A DNA stretch of 32,493 bases, from positions 1-32,493 of the forward strand of contig JAQQAM010000142.1 in the NCBI GenBank assembly GCA_028532905.1, in the 5' to 3' direction. Below, one piece after another: positions 15,115 through 22,869 of the stretch. Origin of the DNA: Spirochaetales bacterium (lineage in GTDB: Bacteria > Spirochaetota > Spirochaetia > DSM-2461). Within the stretch, counting starts at the first letter, position 1; each line of letters opens with the position of its first letter. The position numbers and the translations under genes are program-made. A model generated the notes under the pieces. The model did no database searches. It was not told where the DNA came from and saw only the letters and a program-made list of their open reading frames with translations.

Positions 15115-15816
15115 CTATAATCTGTAGGCATCCCTGTCTTCCTGCACAGCCTTGTCCATTTTACTGCGGGTATGCTTGTAGAGGATCAGGAGGAGGGGAA
15201 TGGTGAGCCAGGCAAGGGCGGTCCCGGTGAACAGGAAAAAGTCGTAGAGGCCGTGGTAGAAGACCGCCCAGATCAGACCGATCCATCTTATATCCTTCTG
15301 GGCGAATTTGGATTTTCCGATATAGTAGCCCATCAGTCCGGAGGCCAGTCCGTGAAGGGGGACCGATGTGACACCCCTCATAATAAGAAGGCTCCAGGGG
15401 TGGCTGGAGTTCATGCTGTACAGAATATTCTCCAGAAAGGCAAAACCCAGTCCAGCTGCCATGGTGTAAACAATCCCGTCATTGACCTCGTCAAACTCGG
15501 GCAGTTGATAGATAAACTTGTTGATAACCGCCATCTTGCAGCTCTCTTCCACCAGAGCCGCAATGATAAAAGCCCGGACAGCCGCTGCCGCCAGGGGATG
15601 GAGTCCTGAGGGAGTGAGGGATGTGAAGAGCATTTCTATGACCACCGCGGGGAGGGTGGAGGCAATGCCCCAGAGAAAGGCCTTTGTGACGGTACGCCTG
15701 GGTTCAGGACGGGGGTCTCTTCTGTAAAAGTATCCCAAAAGGATAAGCGCCGGGATCAGAGCCAGGAGAAAGTTGATGACCTGGGGCAGCAGCAGAAGAG
15801 AGAGGAGCAGGTACAC
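15115..15816 (-). CDS. PrsW-family intramembrane metalloprotease
   Basis: A 233-residue membrane protein with about seven helices and all motifs of the PrsW/CAAX-protease-like group: EESCK (90-94), FLEN (127-130), His155 in VPLHGLASG, and HGLYD (188-192). These glutamates and histidines are thought to hold the catalytic zinc. Bacillus PrsW cuts an anti-sigma factor; the target here is unknown. The start is GTG. Its ribosome site AAGGAG is formed by the last codons of hisC (CTG AAG GAG TAG), 7 bases away, so the genes are translationally coupled. Confidence 0.87.
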   Translation of the reverse strand: MYLLLSLLLLPQVINFLLALIPALILLGYFYRRDPRPEPRRTVTKAFLWGIASTLPAVVIEMLFTSLTPSGLHPLAAAAVRAFIIAALVEESCKMAVINKFIYQLPEFDEVNDGIVYTMAAGLGFAFLENILYSMNSSHPWSLLIMRGVTSVPLHGLASGLMGYYIGKSKFAQKDIRWIGLIWAVFYHGLYDFFLFTGTALAWLTIPLLLILYKHTRSKMDKAVQEDRDAYRL

Positions 15817-15820
15817 CCGG

Positions 15821-16876
15821 CTACTCCTTCAGGGTCTTCAGAAGTCGGATGAACTCCCTGTTCTGTTCTTCGGTACCGATGGTGTAGCGTATCCACTCAT
15901 TCATTCCGAAGGAGGCCAGAGGACGGATGGCCATCCCCTGATCCAGAAAGGAGTCAAAGACCTCTTTGCTGTCTCTGTCCACCTTTATACAGATAAAATT
16001 GGCTTCACTGGGGTAGAAAAAGAAGCCATTCTCTTCAAGGGCTTTGTAGAGATACTCCTTTCCGTCGCTGCAGAGTTTCAGAGTCTTTCTGATAAACTCA
16101 TCATCCTTCAGGGCTTCGGCTCCGGCTTTCTGGGCCAGCAGGTTGACATTGAATGCCTGTTTGGAGCGGAAGATCTCTTGTACCAGATCGGGGTGTCCCA
16201 TGGCGTAGCCCAGACGGAGTCCCGCCAGTCCGTATATTTTGGAGAAGGTTCTGGTCACCAGCAGATTGGGGTAATCCATCACCATATCCCTGCCGGAACA
16301 GAAATCCCTGTGACCGGCAAACTCGGCATAAGCTTCATCCAGCACAAGGATGACAGAGTCCGGCAGACGATCCATAAAGCTTTTGATTTCACTGCAGCTG
16401 AGGAAGGTTCCGGTGGGATTATTGGGATTGGCAATAAATACCAGACTGGTTTTTTCTGTAATTGCATTCAGAAGGCCATCCGGGTCAAAGCGTCCTTTCA
16501 CCAGAGGAACCTTCTTTACATGACCTCCAAAAAGGAGTCCCGAGAAATTATATTCTGAAAAAGTGGAGTCGGCGGTGACCACTTCCTGTCCTTCTTCCAG
16601 ATAGGTCCCTGCAATAAGAGCGAAAATTTCATCCGATCCGTTTCCGGCAATAAAACAGTCACTGCTGAGGCTGAAATGTTCGGCCAGAGCCTGAATCAGC
16701 AGGGACGATCTGCCGTCGGGGTAGCGGTGCAGATGATTCATTTCTCTGCTGATAGCGGCCAGGGCTCTGGGTGAGGGCCCCAGAGGGTTTTCATTGGACG
16801 AGAGTTTGACCGCTCCCGCTTTTGTTTTTCCGGCAACATAGGGGGTTACGGATTCAAGGGTTTTCCGGATTTTCAT
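15821..16876 (-). CDS. hisC: Histidinol-phosphate aminotransferase
   Basis: A 351-residue PLP enzyme of fold type I, catalysing the glutamate-dependent transamination step of histidine synthesis. Visible motifs are KLSSNENPLGPSP (24-36), NPNNPTGT (150-157), DEAYAEF (180-186) and the PLP lysine Lys213 in TFSKIYGLAGLRLG. The length is normal. The ATG has AAGGAG 5 bases upstream. No other histidine genes are nearby; such isolated enzymes may also act on aromatic amino acids. It is cotranscribed with prsW. Confidence 0.9.
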   Translation of the reverse strand: MKIRKTLESVTPYVAGKTKAGAVKLSSNENPLGPSPRALAAISREMNHLHRYPDGRSSLLIQALAEHFSLSSDCFIAGNGSDEIFALIAGTYLEEGQEVVTADSTFSEYNFSGLLFGGHVKKVPLVKGRFDPDGLLNAITEKTSLVFIANPNNPTGTFLSCSEIKSFMDRLPDSVILVLDEAYAEFAGHRDFCSGRDMVMDYPNLLVTRTFSKIYGLAGLRLGYAMGHPDLVQEIFRSKQAFNVNLLAQKAGAEALKDDEFIRKTLKLCSDGKEYLYKALEENGFFFYPSEANFICIKVDRDSKEVFDSFLDQGMAIRPLASFGMNEWIRYTIGTEEQNREFIRLLKTLKE

Positions 16877-16898
16877 GTATGCTCCTTCTGCAGCAGAT

Positions 16899-16948
16899 AA
16901 TGGCTGTTCAGCTTCCGACTCCTCCGGGGCTTTTTAGGTTCAGCCATT
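16899..16948. other. Inverted repeat between hybrid kinase and hisC
   Basis: AATGGCTG (16899-16906) and CAGCCATT (16941-16948) are perfect complements around a 34-base loop. It lies in the 85-bp gap between two same-strand genes. It may be an operator or a weak processing structure; no U-run follows it on the minus strand. Confidence 0.3.
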
Positions 16949-16961
16949 GATGAGAAGGAGT

Positions 16962-18362
16962 CTATTTTTCTCTACAATATTTAAGGAGCATCTCTTTTAG
17001 GTCAATAGGACTGACAGGTTTTCCCAGAAAATCGTTCATTCCCGCTTTTTTTATCTTCTTTTTATCAGCATCAAGAGCCAGGGCGGTCAGAGCTATTATG
17101 GGAGTCTGTTCATCCTGACCTTCTTCCATTTCACGAATTTCAGCAGCTGTTTCATACCCGTCTTTTCCGGGCATCTGAATGTCCATGAGAATCAGGTCGG
17201 GTTTGTGTTCCCTGTACCGTTTTATTCCCTGGAATCCGTCTTCCGCTGTAACAACTCTGTATCCAGCTTTCTCCATTGTTTTCACGGCCAGCAGCTGATT
17301 CACACGGTTGTCTTCCAGCAGGAGGATCAGTGGACCTTCGGAACTCAGATGGAAATCCTGTTTTTTTTCTTCCACCGTACCGGTTTCATCTTTCTCCTGT
17401 TCCGGGAGTATCAGGGGCAGAAAGAACCGGAATGTGCTGCCCCTGGAGGCTCTGCTGTTCACATCGATCTGTCCCCCCATACAGCTGGTCAGATAGGCGC
17501 AGATGGCCAGGCCCAGACCTGTACCACCGTATTTTCTTGTTGTAGAAGCATCGATCTGAGTAAATGACTTGAACAGAAGATGCTGTTTTTCTTCGGGTAT
17601 GCCGATTCCCGAATCTGAAATGGAGAAGTAGATTCTTGATTTGTCAGTATCCACATAACTGGAAAACTCAATATAGCCCTCGGGTGTGAATTTCAGGGCA
17701 TTGTTCAGCAGATTCTGAATGATCTGTCTGATCCTTACGGGGTCGCCCATAATAATTTCAGGGATATCATCTTCCGGATGGTAGCGGAACTCCAGCCCCT
17801 TGGATTCAGCCTGGGGAGTGAACAGTTTCACAATGCTGTCCAGAAACACAGGAAAGGGGATGGGGATGTTTTCCATGTTCAGGCTTCCCGATTCTATTTT
17901 TGAGTAGTCCAGTATGTCATTGATGACCCGCATAAGAGAATTGGCAGACAGTTTTATAATGCTCAGATATTCCTTGAGAGTCGGGCTGAGCTCTTCTTCA
18001 ATGGCCAGGTCCGTCATGCCGATTATACCGTTCTTGGGCGTTCTGATTTCATGGGTCATGGCTGCCAGAAATGTGGAGGCACCCCCTTCATTGACACTGT
18101 CTCCCTGAAGGGATTCGGCAGGATTGAGAAGCCACATGATCAGGCCGGTGGTCTTGTCTTTGGAAATCTCCTCGCTCCGGATTTCTCTCTGCCTGGGAGT
18201 CAGAAGGGCATGAATATGCCTTTTCAGGAGTTCTTTCTGGGTCATTCCCAGCAATTCTTCGGCTCGGCGGTTAACGCTCTCAATAAGACCTGACTTGTCT
18301 GTTATGATCAGGGCTTCACTCATGCCGTGATACAGTGACTGCATTTGCCCGGGGCTGATCAA
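16962..18362 (-). CDS. Hybrid histidine kinase (PAS-HisKA-HATPase-REC)
   Basis: A 466-residue soluble hybrid kinase. Order: PAS-like sensor (about 8-75), HisKA helix with His104 in MTHEIRTPKNG, ATPase domain with N box NLLNNALKF (217-225), G1 DSGIGIP (250-256) and G2 GGTGLGL (279-285), then a receiver (345-462) with Glu350-Asp351, Asp394 in ILMDIQMP and the lysine in LGKPVSP. Most relatives have methionine where Lys110 stands. No membrane helix is present. The start is TTG, overlapping the stop codon of the upstream permease gene (TTGA). GGAGGAG lies 5 bases before it, and no better start is available. Coupling to that permease suggests it receives a signal from it. Confidence 0.9.
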   Translation of the reverse strand: MISPGQMQSLYHGMSEALIITDKSGLIESVNRRAEELLGMTQKELLKRHIHALLTPRQREIRSEEISKDKTTGLIMWLLNPAESLQGDSVNEGGASTFLAAMTHEIRTPKNGIIGMTDLAIEEELSPTLKEYLSIIKLSANSLMRVINDILDYSKIESGSLNMENIPIPFPVFLDSIVKLFTPQAESKGLEFRYHPEDDIPEIIMGDPVRIRQIIQNLLNNALKFTPEGYIEFSSYVDTDKSRIYFSISDSGIGIPEEKQHLLFKSFTQIDASTTRKYGGTGLGLAICAYLTSCMGGQIDVNSRASRGSTFRFFLPLILPEQEKDETGTVEEKKQDFHLSSEGPLILLLEDNRVNQLLAVKTMEKAGYRVVTAEDGFQGIKRYREHKPDLILMDIQMPGKDGYETAAEIREMEEGQDEQTPIIALTALALDADKKKIKKAGMNDFLGKPVSPIDLKEMLLKYCREK

Positions 18363-20554
18363 AGAGCTCCTCCTTCGGATAAAATCTGATAGGTATAGTA
18401 CAATACTGCGATAGAATTACTGGAATTTCCAGCTGAAGCATCAAAATTGAGTATCGAGCGGATCAGGGGAGCCGCCCCCTTGCCGGGGTTTTGTACTTTC
18501 CTTAAGATTTCCTGACACCATATCCATAAGGCCCTGAAATCCTGTTCCGAATAGCTGGCGTATAACCGGGGCTGAGCCTGGAAGAACAGATCCATTTCCC
18601 TGGTTTCATCCAGAAGGATATGAATTCCCTCTCCCTGTTCCATATTATTCATCTGATAAATCCATCCCAGAGGGGGGCTCATATTCCTCTGACGGCTGAA
18701 CAGGGTATACAGGCTCTGCTCATAGGTCTCTCCCTGGGCGCTTATCTCTTTAGAAAAAAGACTCTCCATCCAGTCTCCGTCGGGGGCCATATTGTGCAGG
18801 GCAATGAGATAGTTCAGATCCCGTGTGATATTCCCCCGTCTGCCGTTGATGTATCTGTCATATATTTTTCTCATGCTATCGGTATGTCCGATCCGCCCCA
18901 GGGATTTAGCGGCATTGGACGCGGTCAGACTGTCCGGATCATCCAGAAGCTTGATCAGTGCTTTCTCTACCCGGTTGGACGGGTAGGCTCCCAGAGCGAA
19001 GATCGCTTCCTGTCTGTACAGGGAATGGATTTCTTCCGCTTCTCTTATAAGGTCGGGTATTAAATCGGGTCTTTTTCTCTCAAAAAGGGTTTTCATTATG
19101 TCCGATTTTTCTGAGCTGATGGGATTGTGGAACATCTGCCTGATCTCTTCATTGGCAAGGGATGATCCCGTATAGGCCAGTGAGAGAATCAGAGTTTTCC
19201 GTTTATGGGTGTTGTTGCCGCTGCTCAGTCTGCTGATGTCACGGAAGGTCCTCATATGTTCGATTGAAAAAAGCATGGTCCATGTCTTTTTCATGGTGGC
19301 GCTTCCCTTTTCATAAAAGCCGGCGGCCACAATGGTGATAAACACACAGATCAGAAGAGCCAGGGCAAAGGTCAGCCCGTACACATTCAACAGAGGGAGA
19401 TTCACTCCGGCTGTTCCCAGGTCTGCCAGCCCTCCGGCGATGAATCCCAGAAGAAGAGCCAGAATGGATGTGACCACAATATCCATGGAAGTAAAGGAGA
19501 CAGACCCTTCATCGGGAATGGACTGAATAAAGAGGCGGGCCGTCAACAGAGAGAGAATGTTCTGAATAAACACGGTGAGAAAACCAAGGATATAGAAAAA
19601 CTCCGGACTCCTTTCAGGGGATATGGTCATCCATGTGAAAAATAGGAGTCCCGCCGCTATTCCGGAAGGGAGAATAAAGGGTCTGCTCCCCATTCTGTCG
19701 GCAAAAGGACGGATCATCAGGGCCGCCCCCACCGACGAGACCGTAATGATAACGGTATACATAAAAACCTGTGCCGCCGTGAATCCGGCAAACTGCCTCA
19801 GAAACGGAACCGTCATGGCGGTGAGTATTTCAATGCAGATTGCGGACCAGCGCAGGAGGAGGATGGTTTTCTCTCTTTTCTTACTGAAGGCTTCTTTTAG
19901 AATTTTCCCTATATGCTGACCGGGCTCATAATCCACAACCTCCCTGTTGGGCATTTTCTTCAGATTGAGACTGGCAAAAGTATTGGCCAGGACACCGATC
20001 ATCTGCAGGGTCAGGATTCCGGCCAGTTCCGAGAGAAAGTGGAGAGAGGTGAGAATATAACTGAAAAAGCGTGAAACCAGAGCAATCGAATTAAACCGGG
20101 TGGATGCTGTCATCACCACTTCTCCCCGGGTCCGGCTGGTGGAAATCATTTTCTGTATGGACTGCTGAATGGCGACACCGATGGTTCTTGTTATACAGAA
20201 GAGAGTATAGGTGATAAGAATTATCCAGACAGCTGACGGTCCTTTCAGAAAGGGGAGAATCAGATAGCCGAGGCATACCAGTCCTCTGAGCATCCAGGCG
20301 ATATAACCCACCTGTTTACTGGATCTCCCTCTGAACAGACGGGGGTAGAATATAAGCAGTCCCCCCGTAATGTAGGCGGCTGCAGAGATATATCCCAGCT
20401 GCAGGTTGGTTGCCCCATACAGAATAGCCAGCAGATAAACCGTTGTGTTTCCGAGAAAACTGAAACTGACGCCGTTAAAAGAGACAAAACGGAAATAATA
20501 TTTCCTGGCAGTCTCACGTTCTTTCTGTGAAAGGTACTTGGTTTTTTTAATCAT
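18359..20554 (-). CDS. MFS-like permease with C-terminal HEAT-like domain
   Basis: A 731-residue fusion. Residues 20-415 form about 12 membrane helices in the major facilitator arrangement, including the loop RPFADRMGSRP. Residues 420-731 are soluble. They contain HEAT-like helical repeats around 450-575 (YRQEAIFALGAYPSNRVEKA, then SNAAKSLGRIGHTDS) and a further helical part. Such repeats are protein-binding scaffolds. The stop codon overlaps the start of the hybrid kinase gene. This arrangement suggests a transport-linked sensor in which the permease or its scaffold talks to the kinase; that is an inference. The substrate is unknown. Confidence 0.85.
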   Translation of the reverse strand: MIKKTKYLSQKERETARKYYFRFVSFNGVSFSFLGNTTVYLLAILYGATNLQLGYISAAAYITGGLLIFYPRLFRGRSSKQVGYIAWMLRGLVCLGYLILPFLKGPSAVWIILITYTLFCITRTIGVAIQQSIQKMISTSRTRGEVVMTASTRFNSIALVSRFFSYILTSLHFLSELAGILTLQMIGVLANTFASLNLKKMPNREVVDYEPGQHIGKILKEAFSKKREKTILLLRWSAICIEILTAMTVPFLRQFAGFTAAQVFMYTVIITVSSVGAALMIRPFADRMGSRPFILPSGIAAGLLFFTWMTISPERSPEFFYILGFLTVFIQNILSLLTARLFIQSIPDEGSVSFTSMDIVVTSILALLLGFIAGGLADLGTAGVNLPLLNVYGLTFALALLICVFITIVAAGFYEKGSATMKKTWTMLFSIEHMRTFRDISRLSSGNNTHKRKTLILSLAYTGSSLANEEIRQMFHNPISSEKSDIMKTLFERKRPDLIPDLIREAEEIHSLYRQEAIFALGAYPSNRVEKALIKLLDDPDSLTASNAAKSLGRIGHTDSMRKIYDRYINGRRGNITRDLNYLIALHNMAPDGDWMESLFSKEISAQGETYEQSLYTLFSRQRNMSPPLGWIYQMNNMEQGEGIHILLDETREMDLFFQAQPRLYASYSEQDFRALWIWCQEILRKVQNPGKGAAPLIRSILNFDASAGNSSNSIAVLYYTYQILSEGGAL

Positions 20555-20598
20555 GTATCCACTTCCATTCTGTTCAAGTCCATTGGTGATTACAGAAA

Positions 20599-20627
20599 AT
20601 CATAGAACTTTCCAGGAAACAGGTAAA
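20599..20627 (-). promoter_or_regulatory. Promoter of the MFS-HEAT/kinase operon
   Basis: Minus strand TTTACC (20622-20627), 17 bases, TATGAT (20599-20604). The leader would be about 38 bases. The remaining gap up to the aldo/keto reductase gene shows no clear plus-strand promoter. Confidence 0.5.
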
Positions 20628-20745
20628 GAAAAAAAGGTATAAAAAAGCCGGTTCTTTTTATGCCTGTAAATCGCACCCACCGCCGTGACCCAGGGAGTAT
20701 ATGTTCTGAATCTTTTGGTGTAGGATGAAATTCAGGAGTATTAAT

Positions 20746-21663
20746 ATGACAGAAATTAAAACAGCGGTCTCCGGACTTTCCATCCCTTCAGTTGCCCTGG
20801 GGTGCATGAGAATCGCAGAAATGAGTCCTGAACAGGTAAACGAGCTTATCTGTGGGTCCGTAGAAGAGGGTATCACCTTTTTTGACCATGCCGATATTTA
20901 CGGCGGGGGGGCTTCGGAAGAGGTTTTTGCCAGAGCTCTGGCACTGGGTCCCTGCAGGCGGGAAGATCTTATCCTTCAGTCAAAATGCGGTATCCGGGAC
21001 GGTTTTTTTGATTTCTCCGAGAGCCATATAGTAAGCTCTGTTGAGGGTATACTAAAGAGACTGGATACGGATTATCTGGATATCCTTCTGCTCCACAGAC
21101 CCGATACGCTGATGGAACCGGATGAGGTGGCCTCTGCCTTTACCAAGCTGGAAGAGCAGGGCAAGGTCAGGCACTTCGGTGTGAGCAACCAGAATCCTTT
21201 CCAGATAGAACTGCTCAAAAAATCGGTGAAACAGCCCCTCCTCTTCAACCAGCTGCAGCTCAGTCTGATGCGCAGCGGTATGATCGATTCAGGTTTCAAT
21301 GTCAATATGAAGGTGGATGCCTCCGTAGACCATGACGGGGGTATTCTGGATTACTGCCGGCTTAATGACATTACCATTCAGGCCTGGTCTCCCTTTCAGT
21401 ACGGTTTTTTTGAGGGCGTGTTTCTGAACAATGATCAATTTCCTGAGCTGAACAAAGAGATTGACAGACTGGCAGAACAATACGGTGTCACCAACTCCGC
21501 CATAGCCGTGGCCTGGATTCTCCGCCATCCTGCCCGAATTCAGACCATTATAGGAACCACAAAGATTTCCCGTGTCAAAGATATGGCTGCTGCCGCTTCC
21601 TTTTCCCTGAGCAGGGAAGAGTGGTATTCCCTCTACAGGGCAGCCGGAAATAGTCTACCCTGA
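20746..21663 (+). CDS. Aldo/keto reductase, YdhF-like
   Basis: A 305-residue NADPH-dependent oxidoreductase with the TIM-barrel fold. The catalytic tetrad is visible: Asp and Tyr in FDHADIYGG, Lys in LQSKCGI, His in LLLHRPD. The cofactor end has IIGTTKISR. The wording of these blocks recalls E. coli YdhF, whose natural substrate is unclear. The ATG at 20746 is preferred because AGGAG lies 7 bases before it. An in-frame ATG 21 bases earlier has no ribosome site. Confidence 0.88.
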   Translation: MTEIKTAVSGLSIPSVALGCMRIAEMSPEQVNELICGSVEEGITFFDHADIYGGGASEEVFARALALGPCRREDLILQSKCGIRDGFFDFSESHIVSSVEGILKRLDTDYLDILLLHRPDTLMEPDEVASAFTKLEEQGKVRHFGVSNQNPFQIELLKKSVKQPLLFNQLQLSLMRSGMIDSGFNVNMKVDASVDHDGGILDYCRLNDITIQAWSPFQYGFFEGVFLNNDQFPELNKEIDRLAEQYGVTNSAIAVAWILRHPARIQTIIGTTKISRVKDMAAAASFSLSREEWYSLYRAAGNSLP

Positions 21664-21684
21664 TTGTAAACCGAGGCATTGTGA

Positions 21685-22173
21685 ATGGAATTTATCATTT
21701 TATCATCACTCACAGCAGTACTGCTGCTGATCTCTTTTCTGAAAGACAGAAAGAAGAGCATGAAAGCCTTGAAAATGGCAGGCAAACGGCTGCTTAAGAT
21801 CGTCCCCATGATCCTGATTATGGTCATTCTGATTGCCATTATCCTGTACTACTTTCCCCCGGATGTGATGTCCCGTTATCTGGGCGGGGAAAACCGTTGG
21901 CTGGCAATGCTCTCAGCAACTGTTCTGGGGACCATTGCCCTTATTCCGGGATTTATCGCTTTTCCTCTGGGGGGAGTTCTCCGGGACAGCGGTGTTCCTT
22001 ATATGGTCATTGCCGCCTTTACTTCGTCTCTGATGATGGTCGGTCTTCTGACTCTTCCGGTTGAGAAGCAGTATCTGGGAATGAAGGTCTCTTTGCTCAG
22101 GAATCTGGTGTCATTTGTCATTGCTCTTACTGTGGCTGTAGTAACAGGGATCTGTTACGGGGAGATATTTTAA
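21685..22173 (+). CDS. Half-size permease, YraQ-like, N-terminal half
   Basis: A 162-residue protein with about five membrane helices, resembling one half of the two-domain permeases of the YraQ/DUF318 group. The block RYLGGENRWLAMLSATVLG, PGFIAFPL and PVEKQYLGMK has a counterpart in the next gene (RHLGEEGG, GPMIVCLPV, FESSYLGVK). The two are therefore diverged copies of one unit that are usually fused. Its stop codon overlaps the next ATG (TAATG). GAGG lies 8 bases before the start. The substrate is not known. Confidence 0.72.
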   Translation: MEFIILSSLTAVLLLISFLKDRKKSMKALKMAGKRLLKIVPMILIMVILIAIILYYFPPDVMSRYLGGENRWLAMLSATVLGTIALIPGFIAFPLGGVLRDSGVPYMVIAAFTSSLMMVGLLTLPVEKQYLGMKVSLLRNLVSFVIALTVAVVTGICYGEIF

Positions 22174-22691
22174 TGAACCGGAAGACAATATCACTGACCG
22201 TCATAATAATTATCTGTATGGGAGCTTTAGCCGCTCTTTTTGTTCTAGACCCTGAAGCGCCGGGGGCCATCGGAAGGATCTTTGCCTCCAACATACTTTC
22301 CATGCTGAAGATTCTCCCTTTTGTTTTTATCCTGATTGCTCTTTTTGATGTGTGGGTGAACAGGGAAATTATTGAGCGGCATCTGGGAGAAGAGGGGGGA
22401 GCGGTGAGTTTTCTCTGGGCTGTTCTGCTGGGAGGAACCACTGTGGGTCCCATGATTGTCTGCCTGCCGGTGGCAGCCGCTTTGTATAAAAAAGGGGCCC
22501 GTCTGACAGTCATTTTCACGTATATCGCCGCCTCAACGGTAGTCCGGGTTCCCATGACCCTGTTCGAGAGCTCCTACCTGGGGGTAAAATTCACAATAAT
22601 CCGCTATGCTGTCTCACTTCCGTTGATTATCGGAACCTCGGTTCTCATGGGCAGAGGACTGCAGAAAAAAAACTATGAAATAAAAGAATAA
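22173..22691 (+). CDS. Half-size permease, YraQ-like, C-terminal half
   Basis: A 172-residue membrane protein with about five helices, paralogous to the preceding protein. It overlaps that gene by one base, so equal amounts are expected, as suits a heterodimer. It ends in a short charged tail and is followed by two terminator-like hairpins. Confidence 0.72.
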   Translation: MNRKTISLTVIIIICMGALAALFVLDPEAPGAIGRIFASNILSMLKILPFVFILIALFDVWVNREIIERHLGEEGGAVSFLWAVLLGGTTVGPMIVCLPVAAALYKKGARLTVIFTYIAASTVVRVPMTLFESSYLGVKFTIIRYAVSLPLIIGTSVLMGRGLQKKNYEIKE

Positions 22692-22743
22692 TTTTTTGTA
22701 ACCCCCTGTCTGTTCTCTGGTTTTCAGTGTGTAGAACAACAGG

Positions 22744-22819
22744 AATTCTCCTAAGAATTTGTAGATTTTTTTCATTTTGCTCGCCTCCGGGTTTCCTCCT
22801 TTTCCCGGGGGCTTTTTTT
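22744..22819 (+). terminator. Two terminator hairpins after the permease pair
   Basis: The first is AATTCT-CCTA-AGAATT (22744-22759) followed a few bases later by TTTTTTT. The second, stronger one pairs GCCTCCGGG (22783-22791) with CCCGGGGGC (22804-22812), with one wobble pair, followed by seven T. Both read on the plus strand. Confidence 0.75.
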
Positions 22820-22869
22820 GTCCGTCCGGTTTTTCGGCTCACTACCCTGTATGAAGATGTACAGGCATT

